Part shown: positions 37,519 to 46,537 of the stretch, one piece after another
Layout: every line of letters begins with the position of its first letter
How positions within the stretch are numbered: the first letter of the stretch is position 1
From: Actinophytocola sp.
GTDB taxonomy: Bacteria; Actinomycetota; Actinomycetes; Mycobacteriales; Pseudonocardiaceae
Direction of reading: 5' to 3'
Length of the DNA: 64,000 nucleotides
Assembly: GCA_009377395.1 (NCBI GenBank)
Contig: WHUB01000001.1
Location: 80,602 to 144,601 of the forward strand
Made by a program: the position numbers and the translations under genes
Notes under the pieces: model-generated
The model's database searches: none
Told to the model about the DNA's origin: nothing
Seen by the model: only the letters and a program-made list of their open reading frames with translations

Positions 37519-37821
37519 TCAGATGTTGATCGGCACGTCGTACAGGCCCGGCTCGCCGGTGATCACCGACGCCTCGCCGTTGCCCGAGCTGTGCAGCGCG
37601 CGGACGGTCCAGGTGCCCTCCGCCGCGTAGAACCGGAAGTCACCCTCCGGCGACGCCTGCACCTCGCCGACGAACTCGCCGTCGCCGTTCAGCAGCCGCA
37701 CGTAGGCGCCGCCGATCGGCCCGTCGCTGCCCGACACCTTGCCAGCCACGACGACCTGGCCGTTGGTGTCCAGGCTCGCCGGGGTGGCCGTCTGCGCTGG
37801 TGCGCCGCAACCGTCACTCAT
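37519..37821 (-). CDS. DUF1416 protein (SseC type)
   Basis: 100 residues: an N-terminal CGAP segment and a single immunoglobulin/transthyretin-like beta domain (VVVAGKVSGSDGPIGGAYVRLLNGDGEFVGEV). It starts exactly where the sulfurtransferase stops (adjacent codons), so the two are cotranslated. In mycobacteria the sseC genes sit beside cysA-type sulfurtransferases. Its own biochemical role is not established. Confidence 0.9.
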   Translation of the reverse strand: MSDGCGAPAQTATPASLDTNGQVVVAGKVSGSDGPIGGAYVRLLNGDGEFVGEVQASPEGDFRFYAAEGTWTVRALHSSGNGEASVITGEPGLYDVPINI

Positions 37822-38658
37822 TCACTTCGCTCCCAACTCGATCGGCACGCCGACAAGCGAGCCGTACTCGGTCCATGAACCGTCGTAGTTCTTGACGTCG
37901 GTGTGCCCAAGCAGCTCCCGGAGCGCGAACCAGGTGTGGCTGGAACGCTCGCCGATGCGGCAGTAGGCGATGGTGGGCTTCGACGTGTCGAGGCCCGCTT
38001 CCTGGTAGAGCTCGGCGAGCTGCTCGTTGCTCTTGAAGGTGCCGTCCTCGTTGGCCGTCGACGCCCACGGCACGTTCAGCGCGCTCGGGATGTGACCCGA
38101 CCGCTGCGAGGACTCCTGCGGCAGGTGCGCCGGGGCGTTGAGCTTGCCGGAGAACTCGTCCGGCGAGCGCACGTCGATGAGGTTCTTGGTGTTGATCGCG
38201 TCGACCACCTCGTCGCGGAAGGCGCGCAGCCTCAGGTTCTGCTCCTTGGCGGCGTAGCTGGTCTGCTTCCGCTCCGGCACCTCGTCGGTCAGCTCGCGGC
38301 CGTCGAGCTCCCACTTCTTGCGGCCACCGTCGAGCAGCTTGACGTCCTCGTGGCCGTAGAGCTTGAAGTACCAGTAGGCGTAGGCGGCGAACCAGTTGTT
38401 GTTGCCGCCGTAGAGCACGACCTTGTCGTCGTTGCCGATGCCCTTCTCCGAGAGCAGCTTCTCGAACCCGGCCTTGTCGACGAAGTCGCGGCGGACCTGG
38501 TCCTGCAGCTCGGTCTTCCAGTCGATCCGGACCGCGTTGCGGATGTGTCCGCCCTCGTATGCGGTGGTGTCCTCGTCCACCTCGACGAAGACCACGCCCG
38601 GAGTGTCGAGGTTCTCCTCGGCCCACTCCGTCGTGACCAGGACGTCTTCGCGGCTCAT
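37822..38658 (-). CDS. Thiosulfate sulfurtransferase (two-domain rhodanese, CysA2/SseA type)
   Basis: 278 residues. ATG 38658 is used; the longer frame overlaps DUF4395. Two rhodanese domains are present: an inactive N-terminal one (about 10-130) and the C-terminal catalytic one with active-site Cys233 in YCRIGERSSHTW, the signature of actinobacterial thiosulfate sulfurtransferases. It transfers sulfane sulfur to cyanide or thiol acceptors. Operon order DUF4395, sulfurtransferase, DUF1416, headed by a Cys-containing leader ORF, points to sulfur/cysteine homeostasis. Confidence 0.94.
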   Translation of the reverse strand: MSREDVLVTTEWAEENLDTPGVVFVEVDEDTTAYEGGHIRNAVRIDWKTELQDQVRRDFVDKAGFEKLLSEKGIGNDDKVVLYGGNNNWFAAYAYWYFKLYGHEDVKLLDGGRKKWELDGRELTDEVPERKQTSYAAKEQNLRLRAFRDEVVDAINTKNLIDVRSPDEFSGKLNAPAHLPQESSQRSGHIPSALNVPWASTANEDGTFKSNEQLAELYQEAGLDTSKPTIAYCRIGERSSHTWFALRELLGHTDVKNYDGSWTEYGSLVGVPIELGAK

Positions 38659-38690
38659 GTCAGCGGCACTCTCTTTCTTGTCGTCGGTTG

Positions 38691-39128
38691 TCAGGTTTGG
38701 GTGCGTGTGCCCGGGGTGAGTCGTTGCAGCAGCAGGTACGTCTCGCAGCCGAGGCAGAAGTCGAACGCGACGTTGAGGAACGCCGCGAACAGGGCGAACG
38801 CCGTCGCGATCACGCCGAGCAGCACCACGTCGGTCGCGTACCCGATGGTGCCAGCGAGCGCGAACCCGAAGCCCACGCCCTGCGCGAACCGCACCGGCGC
38901 CGCCGCCTCCCGTTCCGCCGTCGGCCGGAGCCGCGGCGCGACGAGGGTGCGGTACAGCACGGCATACGGCGCGTGGCGCAGCCCGATGAACGCCCCGATG
39001 CCGAAGACCACGGTCTGCACGGCGAGCAGCGGCCACCACGACGTGACCAGCACGACGGCGAGCACGACCGTCGTCACCCCAGCGGCGAACCGAGGACCGC
39101 GCGGATCGACTGGCTGACCTGCTGACAT
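38691..39128 (-). CDS. DUF4395 integral membrane protein
   Basis: 145 residues with four hydrophobic helices. GGGAGA precedes ATG 39128. Two Cys occur near the C-terminus in FDFCLGCETYLLL, a CxxC pair at a membrane boundary that could carry sulfur or be redox-active. DUF4395 genes are typically linked with thioredoxin-like and sulfurtransferase genes, exactly as here. The leader ORF overlaps its first codons. Confidence 0.87.
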   Translation of the reverse strand: MSAGQPVDPRGPRFAAGVTTVVLAVVLVTSWWPLLAVQTVVFGIGAFIGLRHAPYAVLYRTLVAPRLRPTAEREAAAPVRFAQGVGFGFALAGTIGYATDVVLLGVIATAFALFAAFLNVAFDFCLGCETYLLLQRLTPGTRTQT

Positions 39129-39271
39129 GGTCGTCTCCCGGTGAACTGTGCTTGGCTGTCGGCTCGACTCGTGAGCGAGAGACACAGCGCGCTGCGCACG
39201 CGGCACAGGTCGACCGCGCGACGCTGCGTGAACAGCCGCAGGGTCAGCCGATCCGTGTGTCGCTGGTTCAC
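39074..39271 (-). CDS. Putative leaderless cysteine-rich leader ORF
   Basis: A 65-codon frame starting at GTG 39271 contains TQRRAVDLCRVRSALC, resembling the actinobacterial leader-peptide family found ahead of sulfur-metabolism genes. A -10-like TAATGT (39279-39284 on the plus coordinates) ends seven bases before the GTG, so the transcript would begin at or next to the start codon. The frame runs 55 bases into the DUF4395 gene, allowing coupling. Such polycysteine ORFs act as cysteine-responsive attenuators in mycobacteria; that role is inferred. Confidence 0.6.
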   Translation of the reverse strand: MNQRHTDRLTLRLFTQRRAVDLCRVRSALCLSLTSRADSQAQFTGRRPCQQVSQSIRAVLGSPLG

Positions 39272-39357
39272 GCGAGTGACATTACCGGCGCATTCCTCTC
39301 CGTGGGAGGGGCGTCCACGGAATGGAACACGATCGTCGGACTCCGTGCGGCGCGGGT

Positions 39358-39795
39358 TCACGCCGGGGCCAGGTGCGGCCGCAGCGACTCCAGCAGGCTC
39401 GCGGTGTCCGGCACGCCCCCGACCCGCAGCAGCTCGGCGCCGTCGGCGTCGAAGGCGATCGTCGTCGGCGTGCGCAGCACCCCGAGCTGGTGCGCGATCT
39501 CCGGTTCGTGGGTGACGTCGATGTCGACGTGACGCAGGCCGTCGTTGGTCTCGGCGAGCGCGGTCAGCCTGGCGTGGGTGTGGCGGCAGGGGCTGCAGAA
39601 CGTGGTCGAGATCTGCACCAGCGTGACCGACGGCCCGATCGCGTCGGCCACCCGCTGCGGCAGCCGGGACTGGGCCGCGCCGGTCTCGGCCGCCCGTGCC
39701 GGACGGATCCTGCCCTCGCGCAGCCGCAACAGGGCGCCGACGGCGAGACCGGCGGCGAGCGTGCCGAGCACGATCCACAGCCCCGTCAGGCCCAT
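39358..39795 (-). CDS. Membrane-anchored thioredoxin family protein
   Basis: 145 residues. An N-terminal transmembrane helix (GLWIVLGTLAAGLAVGAL) precedes a thioredoxin fold with the redox motif CSPC in STTFCSPCRHTH and cis-Pro in LRTPTTIAF. The active site differs from CGPC, suggesting a dedicated partner. It lies between LmeA and the sulfur-transfer operon, corresponding to the thiX position in mycobacteria. Confidence 0.88.
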   Translation of the reverse strand: MGLTGLWIVLGTLAAGLAVGALLRLREGRIRPARAAETGAAQSRLPQRVADAIGPSVTLVQISTTFCSPCRHTHARLTALAETNDGLRHVDIDVTHEPEIAHQLGVLRTPTTIAFDADGAELLRVGGVPDTASLLESLRPHLAPA

Positions 39796-39807
39796 CGCTC
39801 GCTCTCC

Positions 39808-40704
39808 TTACCCCGCGTTCCCGGCGAAGGTGACGTTGTTCGCCTTCCCCTGCACGATAACCGCTCCGGACGTGACGGCCACCCCGCTCGGCCGCACGTT
39901 GAATGGCAGGCTTCCCGGGCTGATCGTGGCGCTGAACTGCGGCAACAACGCCTGCCGAACCTGCGGCGGCACGACCGTCAGGCCGTTGTCGTGACCGATC
40001 TCAAGCCGCTGCGGGTTGATGCTGACCGACGTCTTGGTGAGCCGGAGGATGGCGTAGGTCACGATCTCGGTCCGGGTGCCCGCGATGCTGGTCGTCGCGG
40101 TGAGCCGGACGCCCGCGGTCGAGGGGAAGGCGTCCATTGCGTCGCGCCGCCGGTCCAGCACGGATACCGGGATCTTGTCCTTCGGGTCGCCCGACCTGAC
40201 GTAGCCCTTCGACGCCGGCTCGATCGCCAGGTTCGGCAGCTTGATGAGCCGTCCGACGTCGGCCTGCGTGATCTCGACGGCGCCCTTCAGCTTGCCGATC
40301 TCGATCGCGGCCGTGTTGCCGTTGATGACGTCCTTCATCGGCGCCGTCACGTCGCGCATCTCGGCGCTGAGCCGCAGGTTACGCAGGTTCTTCACGGTGA
40401 CACCGTCGGCCGAGAGGCTGATGTGCTGGTACTTGCCGCTGAGCGCCTGGGTCGTGAACGGGAAGCCGTGGAAGGTGACAGCCGGGTCGCTGGTCAGGTG
40501 GAACTTCTTGCGCGCCTGCTGGGACACCTGGTGTTCGGCCACCGCCGCGAAGGCGAAGTCGGCACCGACCAGCAAGCCACCGGCAACCAGCAGGAAGACG
40601 AGCAGTTTCGTGCCCCGGGTGCTCAATCGATCTCCTTCTGCTGCTCGGTCACCTCGGCCGATTCTGTGACGCAGCTTGCTCTTGGGTGTGTACTGGCTGG
40701 TCAC
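39808..40704 (-). CDS. lmeA: DUF2993 protein, LmeA-like
   Basis: 298 residues. A cytoplasmic N-terminus of about 32 residues is followed by a signal anchor (LLVFLLVAGGLLVGADFAFAA) and an exported DUF2993 domain (HGFPFTTQALSGKYQHISLSADGV). Mycobacterial LmeA is a periplasmic phospholipid-binding protein needed for lipomannan elongation. Gene order relative to the thioredoxin and glnR genes is the same as in M. tuberculosis, supporting orthology. Confidence 0.85.
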   Translation of the reverse strand: MTSQYTPKSKLRHRIGRGDRAAEGDRLSTRGTKLLVFLLVAGGLLVGADFAFAAVAEHQVSQQARKKFHLTSDPAVTFHGFPFTTQALSGKYQHISLSADGVTVKNLRNLRLSAEMRDVTAPMKDVINGNTAAIEIGKLKGAVEITQADVGRLIKLPNLAIEPASKGYVRSGDPKDKIPVSVLDRRRDAMDAFPSTAGVRLTATTSIAGTRTEIVTYAILRLTKTSVSINPQRLEIGHDNGLTVVPPQVRQALLPQFSATISPGSLPFNVRPSGVAVTSGAVIVQGKANNVTFAGNAG

Positions 40705-40759
40705 CCGCTATCCTCTTACGAAACCCCGGTGGAACCCATCGAGATGAGGCGGTACGTCG

Positions 40760-41530
40760 ATGAGTATGGAACTGCTCGTTCTCACCACGGAGTCCGACGC
40801 GTCATCCGTACTGCCTGCGCTCGGGCTGCTTCCCCACTCGGTGCGGGTGCGCACGCCCGAGGTTACCGCGTTGCTCGACGCCGGGCACCGGGACGTGATC
40901 GTGGTCGACGCCCGCCAGGACCTCGCCTCGGCCAAGAGCCTGTGCCGCCTGCTGACCAGCACCGGCGATGAGGACGCGGTGCCGGTGCTCGCCGTGGTGT
41001 CCGAGGGCGGGCTGGTCGCCGTCACCGCCGAGTGGCGCACCGACGACATCCTGCTGCCGACCGCGGGCCCCGCCGAGGTCGACGCCCGGCTGCGGCTCGC
41101 CACCACCCGCGAGGGCTCGCCGTCGCAGGCCGACGCCGAGCTGCGGGTCGGCGACCTCGTCATCGACGAGGCCACCTACACCGCCAAGCTGCGCAAGCGC
41201 ACCCTCGAGCTGACCTACAAGGAGTTCGAGCTGCTCAAGTACCTCGCGCAGCATGCGGGCCGGGTGTTCACGCGGGCGCAGCTGCTGCAGGAGGTCTGGG
41301 GCTACGACTTCTTCGGCGGCACCCGCACGGTCGACGTCCACGTCCGGCGGCTGCGCGCCAAGCTCGGCCCCGAGCATGAGCAGATGATCGGCACCGTGCG
41401 CAACGTCGGCTACAAGTTCGAGCGCCCCGCCAAGCAGGCCCAGCAGCCGCAGCACCGGAACGAGCCCGCCAGGGGCGGCGCGGTCGAGGACAGGTTCGAC
41501 GCCGCGCTGCGCTCGCTGACCTCGCGGTAA
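40760..41530 (+). CDS. glnR: GlnR, OmpR-type orphan nitrogen regulator
   Basis: 256 residues. The N-terminal receiver-like domain ([25 protein letters not shown] ... [11 protein letters not shown]) lacks a normal phosphorylation pocket and forms a constitutive dimer in characterised GlnR; the C-terminal winged helix ([53 protein letters not shown] region) binds DNA. The C-terminal 30 residues are flexible. GlnR is the global nitrogen regulator of actinomycetes. It is divergent from lmeA, as in mycobacteria. Confidence 0.94.
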   Translation: MSMELLVLTTESDASSVLPALGLLPHSVRVRTPEVTALLDAGHRDVIVVDARQDLASAKSLCRLLTSTGDEDAVPVLAVVSEGGLVAVTAEWRTDDILLPTAGPAEVDARLRLATTREGSPSQADAELRVGDLVIDEATYTAKLRKRTLELTYKEFELLKYLAQHAGRVFTRAQLLQEVWGYDFFGGTRTVDVHVRRLRAKLGPEHEQMIGTVRNVGYKFERPAKQAQQPQHRNEPARGGAVEDRFDAALRSLTSR

Positions 41531-41548
41531 AGCGGCGCGATGTGCGTC

Positions 41549-41582
41549 GTGTCCCACAGTCACGACGCTGTGTTCGACGTTC
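41549..41582. repeat. Family B 21-bp repeat, locus 2 (two units)
   Basis: GTGTCCCACAGTC at 41549 and GTGTTCGACGTTC at 41570, 21 bp apart, in the gap between glnR and mshD. The second unit closely matches the last unit of locus 1 at 23302. Confidence 0.75.
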
Positions 41583-41604
41583 GGGGCGGCGGTAGCGTGG
41601 CCAC

Positions 41605-42516
41605 GTGCTGACCCGACGCTGGTTCGATGTCCTCGACGATCCCCACACCGATGACGTGCGCGGGCTGCTGCGCGCCGTGCACACCGCCGATGGCTGGCCC
41701 GCGGTCACCGCGACCGGTCCGCTGCCCGGCGAGTTCGCCGGTGCCGCGCACCTGCTCGGCTACCTCGGCGATGAGCTGATCGGCTACGCCCACCTCGACA
41801 CCGAGGGTGACGCGTTCGGACGGCAGGTCATCGAGCTGATCGTGCACCCCGAGCATCGGAACCGGGGCCACGGCTCGGCGCTGCTCGACGCGGTGCTCGA
41901 CGTGGCGGGGACCGGCACCGTGCGGGCGTGGTCGCACGCCGACCACGCGGGCGCGGCCAAGCTCGCCGCCCGCGCCGGGTTCACCCGGGTCCGCGAGCTG
42001 CTCGTGATGGGCGCCGCCACCGCCGAGCTGCGGCTGCGCGAGCCGGTGCTGCCCGACGGCGTGCGGCTGCGGACCTTCCGGCCAGGCGAGGACGAGAAGG
42101 CGGTCATCGACGTCAACACCGGTGCTTTCTCCTGGCACCCGGAGCAGGCCGTGTTCGGCGTGGCCGATCTCACCGCGGCCGAGCGGGAGTCCTGGTTCGA
42201 CCCGGACGGCTTCTTCCTCGCCGAACGCTCCGGCGCCCTGCTCGGCTTCCACTGGACCAAGGTGCACCCGCCGGGCGACGAACCGGACGCCGTGCCGGTC
42301 GGCGAGGTCTACGTCGTCGGCGTCGACCCCGCCGCCCAGGGCAGCGGCCTCGGCACGGCGCTCACCATCGCGGGCCTCGCCTACCTGCGGGATCAGGGGC
42401 TGGGCAAGGTGATCCTCTACGTCGAGGGCGACAACCCGGCCGCGATCGCCGTCTACCGCAAGCTCGGTTTCGACACCGAGTCCACGGCCGTGCAGTACGA
42501 GCGAGCCGAGCCGTAA
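41605..42516 (+). CDS. mshD: Mycothiol synthase
   Basis: 303-residue acetyltransferase that acetylates Cys-GlcN-Ins, the last step of mycothiol synthesis. Two GNAT domains: the N-terminal one around residues 40-140 (HPEHRNRGHGSALLDAV) and the catalytic C-terminal one (VGEVYVVGVDPAAQGSGLGTALT, then LYVEGDNPAAIAVYRKLGF). GTG 41605 fits family starts. It depends on inositol from Ino1 (16.3 kb). Confidence 0.95.
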   Translation: MLTRRWFDVLDDPHTDDVRGLLRAVHTADGWPAVTATGPLPGEFAGAAHLLGYLGDELIGYAHLDTEGDAFGRQVIELIVHPEHRNRGHGSALLDAVLDVAGTGTVRAWSHADHAGAAKLAARAGFTRVRELLVMGAATAELRLREPVLPDGVRLRTFRPGEDEKAVIDVNTGAFSWHPEQAVFGVADLTAAERESWFDPDGFFLAERSGALLGFHWTKVHPPGDEPDAVPVGEVYVVGVDPAAQGSGLGTALTIAGLAYLRDQGLGKVILYVEGDNPAAIAVYRKLGFDTESTAVQYERAEP

Positions 42517-42603
42517 CCCAACGTGTTCCGATGACAACCCTATGGGCTATTGCGTGCCTCGATCGGATGATTTGGCGCGATGGAGTGTTGGCAGTCATCC
42601 CCA

Positions 42604-42654
42604 GTTCAGGTGGTGTCATCTTCCGTTCATCTCCGGTGTCTATGTTCACGGCGG
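42604..42654 (+). promoter_or_regulatory. PHO-box-like direct repeats upstream of pstS
   Basis: GTTCA starts at 42604, 42625 and 42644, with degenerate copies GTCAT at 42615 and GTGTC near 42636, giving five half-sites about 10-11 bp apart. Actinobacterial PhoP and RegX3 bind GTTCA-type direct repeats of 11 bp ahead of pst genes. The cluster is 60-110 bases before the pstS start. Confidence 0.62.
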
Positions 42655-42711
42655 AATGGGCCGGAAGGTCACTTATCAAGACGCGACAACCTCCCGAAGG
42701 AGTCGGACAAG

Positions 42712-43668
42712 ATGCACAACTGGCGTTCAAAGGCCATCATCACGGTGGCCGTGCCGGTGCTGGCCATCACAGCCGCAGCCTGTGGTGAGAGCGGAGGAAC
42801 GGAAGGCGGGGGTCAGGAGCTCTCGGGCAATATCTTGATCGACGGTTCGAGCACCGTGGCTCCGCTGTCGGAAGGTGCCGCCGAGCTGTTCATGGGGCAG
42901 AACCCCGGCGTCAAGATCACCGTGGGCACCGCGGGCACCGGCGGTGGCTTCGAGAAGTTCTGCAACGGCGAGACCGACATCTCGGACGCCTCTCGCCCGA
43001 TCGAGGCAGAGGAAACCAAGCTTTGCGACAAGAACGGTGTCAAGACCGAGCAGATCGCGGTCGCCAATGACGCCCTGACCGTCATGGTGCACAAGGACAA
43101 CCCGGTCGACTGCATCACGACCGAGCAGCTCAAGCAGATCTGGGAGCCGGGCTCGAAGCTGAAGAGCTGGAGCGAGATCGACGGCCTCAAGCCGGCGTAC
43201 GACGAGAAGCTCGAGCTGTACGGCCCCGGCACCGACTCGGGCACCTTCGACTACTTCACCGAGGCCATCAACGGTGAGGAAGGCGCGCAGCGCACCGACT
43301 ACAACAACATCGGTGAGAACGACAACGCCGGCATCACGGGTGTCAGCGGTTCCAAGGGCGGCATGTTCTACGGTGGCTACTCGTACTACGCGGAGAACAA
43401 GGACAAGGTGAAGGCGCTGGAGATCGACGGCGGCAACGGCTGCGTCGAGCCTACGATCGAGACGGTCCAGGACGGTTCGTACAAGCCGCTCGGTCGCGAG
43501 CTCTACATCTACCCGGCCGAGAAGTCGATGGAGCGGCCGGAGGTCAAGTCCTTCGTCCAGTTCTACGTCGACAACGCGAACAAGGTCGCCGAGGCCGCCG
43601 GCTTCATCTCGCTGACCGGGCAGCAGTTGTCCGAGTCCAAGGACGCGATCGCGAAGCTCACCAGCTGA
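42712..43668 (+). CDS. pstS: Phosphate-binding lipoprotein PstS
   Basis: 318 residues. ATG 42712 follows GAAGGAG; a signal peptide ends in lipobox TAAAC (Cys24). Phosphate ligands are in DGSSTVAPL, TAGTGGGFEKF and GTDSGTFDY. First gene of the high-affinity phosphate uptake operon, preceded by PHO-box-like repeats. Confidence 0.96.
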   Translation: MHNWRSKAIITVAVPVLAITAAACGESGGTEGGGQELSGNILIDGSSTVAPLSEGAAELFMGQNPGVKITVGTAGTGGGFEKFCNGETDISDASRPIEAEETKLCDKNGVKTEQIAVANDALTVMVHKDNPVDCITTEQLKQIWEPGSKLKSWSEIDGLKPAYDEKLELYGPGTDSGTFDYFTEAINGEEGAQRTDYNNIGENDNAGITGVSGSKGGMFYGGYSYYAENKDKVKALEIDGGNGCVEPTIETVQDGSYKPLGRELYIYPAEKSMERPEVKSFVQFYVDNANKVAEAAGFISLTGQQLSESKDAIAKLTS

Positions 43669-43707
43669 GTCGGAGCGCAAGACAGGACGGTTGTAGGTAA
43701 CCAACGC

Positions 43708-44670
43708 ATGCCAACAAGCACGACGGATGCCCCGGGGGCCGGCGCCAGCCAGCGTCGGCCCCTCGGGGCGTCCAGCCCCCGGTACGGCGAACGAATCATC
43801 AAGGCCTTCTTGGCACTGTGTGCCGGACTGTCGGTGGTGGTGACGATCGCCATTGTGATTTCCCTGGTGGCGCCGACCATCGGGTTCTTCCAGAAGGTCC
43901 CGATCACCGAGTTCCTGTTCGGCACCAAGTGGTCGCCCGGGTTCGGGGAGCAGTCGAGTTACGGCGTGCTGCCGACCGTGGTCGCCACGCTCGACATCGT
44001 CGCGGTGTCGTTGCTTGTCGCTGTCCCCATCGGACTGCTGTCGGCGTTCTACCTCTCCGAGTACGCGCATCCACGGGTCCGCAGGGTCGTCAAGCCCATG
44101 CTGGAGGTGCTCGGCGGCATTCCCACCGTGGCGATCGGCCTGTTCGCGTTGATGTTTCTTCGCCCGCTCGCCGCGAAACTGCTTCCGTTCCTGGGATGGG
44201 ACTCGATTTTCTCGTTCGGTGTCGCCGGTGTCGCCGTCGGCCTGATGGTCGTGCCGCTCGTCTCGTCGGTGTCCGAGGACGCGATGCGCTCGGTTCCTCG
44301 TGGCCTGCGAGAGGGTGCGTACGCGCTCGGCGCGAGCAAGATGCGGGTATCGGTGCGGGTGGTCTTTCCCGCCGCGATCTCGGGGATCGTGGCGGCCATC
44401 GTGCTGGCGACGTCCCGTGCGATCGGCGAGACCATGGTCGTCCTCATCGCGGCGGGGGCGACGTCCCAGATCGTGCCGCCGTGGGACGTCACGGAGCCGG
44501 TGCAGACGATGACCGCGTTCATCGGCAGCACCGCGACCGGCGACATCGCGACCGGCACGATCACCTACAACACGATCTTTGCGGTCGGAACGTTGCTGTT
44601 CGTCATGACCTTGAGCATGAACATGCTGGCCATGCACCTTGTCCGCCGCTTCCGTGAGGTTTACGAGTGA
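43708..44670 (+). CDS. pstC: Phosphate ABC transporter permease PstC
   Basis: 320-residue permease with about six helices and the EAA-type loop LREGAYALGASKMRVSVRVV. It starts 39 bases after pstS and overlaps pstA by four bases. Confidence 0.96.
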   Translation: MPTSTTDAPGAGASQRRPLGASSPRYGERIIKAFLALCAGLSVVVTIAIVISLVAPTIGFFQKVPITEFLFGTKWSPGFGEQSSYGVLPTVVATLDIVAVSLLVAVPIGLLSAFYLSEYAHPRVRRVVKPMLEVLGGIPTVAIGLFALMFLRPLAAKLLPFLGWDSIFSFGVAGVAVGLMVVPLVSSVSEDAMRSVPRGLREGAYALGASKMRVSVRVVFPAAISGIVAAIVLATSRAIGETMVVLIAAGATSQIVPPWDVTEPVQTMTAFIGSTATGDIATGTITYNTIFAVGTLLFVMTLSMNMLAMHLVRRFREVYE

Positions 44671-45614
44671 TGGTGACGAACGAGAAAACACCGCGCACGG
44701 GCCGTACCAGGCTGGCGGTCGCGGGCGCGCGGGCCGGCTCGGTCAGCGTCTTCGGCAAGTCATCACCAGGTGAGCGGGCAGGCAGCGTGCTTTTTCCCGC
44801 CGTGTTGCTGCTGGCGCTGACGCTGGCGCTCACCGGCCTGGCCTCGCTGCTGGTCTGGTCCTTCGTCAAGGGTTACCCACGGCTCGACGCCAACTTGATC
44901 TTCAACGCGCCGTCGACGTTGTTCCCGGCGACGGCCGGCTTCCGGCCCGCGATCCTCGGCACCCTCTACATCATCGCCGGCGTGATCGTGCTGATCGTGC
45001 CGCTCGGTGTCGGCGCCGCCATTTACCTGGAGGAGTACGCGAACCGCGAACGCTGGTACAACCGGCTGATCGAGCTCAACATCCAGAACCTCGCCGGTGT
45101 GCCGTCGATCGTGTTCGGCATCCTCGGTCTCGCGTTCATCGTGCGCGGGCCGCTCGACCTCGGCTTCATCGCCGCCTCGGCGTCGATCACCTTGGCGCTG
45201 CTGGTGTTGCCGACGGTGATCCTCGCGGCACGCGAGGCGATTCGCGCGGTGCCGCCCTCGATCAGAGAGGGCTCGTTGGCACTCGGTGCGACGCAATGGC
45301 AGACGTTGAGCAGGCAGGTGCTGCCCGCCTCGACGCCGGGCATTCTGACCGGAGTGATTCTCGCGATCTCGCGCGCGATCGGCGAGGCGGCGCCGCTGTT
45401 GATGATCGGCGCGGTCACCTTCGTGATGTTCGACCCGTCGTTCTTCTCGGGCGGCTACACGGCGCTGCCGGTGCAGATCTACAACTACGCGGTGCGGCCC
45501 CAGGAGGAGTTCAGGAACCTCGCCGCGGCAGGCATCATCGTGATGCTCGCCGTGCTGCTGCTGATGAACTCGTTCGCCGTCTGGCTGCGGAATCGCTATG
45601 AACAGCGTTGGTAG
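44667..45614 (+). CDS. pstA: Phosphate ABC transporter permease PstA
   Basis: 315-residue permease; EAA-type loop [22 protein letters not shown] and the typical [11 protein letters not shown] segment. GTG 44667 overlaps the pstC stop (GTGA) seven bases after GAGG; ATG 44670 is an equally possible start. About 45 basic cytoplasmic residues precede the first helix. Confidence 0.95.
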   Translation: MMVTNEKTPRTGRTRLAVAGARAGSVSVFGKSSPGERAGSVLFPAVLLLALTLALTGLASLLVWSFVKGYPRLDANLIFNAPSTLFPATAGFRPAILGTLYIIAGVIVLIVPLGVGAAIYLEEYANRERWYNRLIELNIQNLAGVPSIVFGILGLAFIVRGPLDLGFIAASASITLALLVLPTVILAAREAIRAVPPSIREGSLALGATQWQTLSRQVLPASTPGILTGVILAISRAIGEAAPLLMIGAVTFVMFDPSFFSGGYTALPVQIYNYAVRPQEEFRNLAAAGIIVMLAVLLLMNSFAVWLRNRYEQRW

Positions 45615-45666
45615 GACTGGCATGGTCGAAACGACGACGAACAGACGTGACGAAGGTGGAGCTGTG

Positions 45667-46518
45667 ATGGACGAGTCCGGCGCTCCGGCGATCCAGGTGG
45701 ACCCGAGTGAGCTGCACACGCACGGGCACATCGAGCACAGCAAGAAGGTGTTCGAGCTCAACAAGGTCTCGGTGTACTACGGCGACTCCAAGGCCGTCAG
45801 CGACGTCTCGCTGGACATCTACCATCGCAACATCACCGCGCTGATCGGCCCGTCCGGCTGCGGCAAGAGCACGCTGTTGCGGAGCCTGAACCGGATGAAC
45901 GACCTGATCCCCGGCGCTCGCGTCGAGGGTGAGGTCTTCTACCACGAGTCGAACCTGTACGACCGCAAGGTCAACCCGGTCCAGGTGCGCAAGCTGATCG
46001 GGATGGTGTTCCAGAAGCCGAACCCGTTTCCCAAATCCATCTACGAGAACGTCGCCTTCGGGCCGAAGTCGCTCGGCATGAAGGACGACATGGACGACAT
46101 CGTCGAGCAGGCGCTGCGTGATGCCGCCCTCTGGGACGAGGTCAAGGACCGGCTCCACACCAACGCCTACGGGATGTCGGGCGGACAGCAGCAGCGGCTG
46201 TGCATCGCCCGGGCGATCGCGACGCAGCCCGAGGTGATCCTGATGGACGAGCCCTGCTCGGCGCTCGACCCGGTCTCGACCGGAAAGATCGAAGACCTGA
46301 TGCTGGAGCTGAAGCGGAACTACTCCATCGTCATCGTCACCCACAACATGCAGCAGGCCGCGCGGGTCTCCGACATGACGGCCCTGCTGATGGTCGAGCT
46401 GGACTCCGACGAGCACAACCGGTGGGGCGAGGTCATCGAGTACGACGACACCAACAAGATCTTCACCAACCCGAGGGATCCGAGGACCGACCAGTATGTG
46501 TCCGGCCGGATCGGCTGA
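45667..46518 (+). CDS. pstB: Phosphate ABC transporter ATPase PstB (copy 1)
   Basis: 283-residue ATPase. Walker [10 protein letters not shown], signature [16 protein letters not shown] and Walker [14 protein letters not shown] are complete. ATG 45667 follows GGTGGAG; in-frame ATGs at 45622 and 45598 would add 15-23 residues. About 28 residues precede the ABC core. A second, very similar pstB follows directly, so the operon has two candidate ATPases for one permease pair. Confidence 0.93.
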   Translation: MDESGAPAIQVDPSELHTHGHIEHSKKVFELNKVSVYYGDSKAVSDVSLDIYHRNITALIGPSGCGKSTLLRSLNRMNDLIPGARVEGEVFYHESNLYDRKVNPVQVRKLIGMVFQKPNPFPKSIYENVAFGPKSLGMKDDMDDIVEQALRDAALWDEVKDRLHTNAYGMSGGQQQRLCIARAIATQPEVILMDEPCSALDPVSTGKIEDLMLELKRNYSIVIVTHNMQQAARVSDMTALLMVELDSDEHNRWGEVIEYDDTNKIFTNPRDPRTDQYVSGRIG

Positions 46519-46537
46519 CGGACGAGGAACGGACCGG

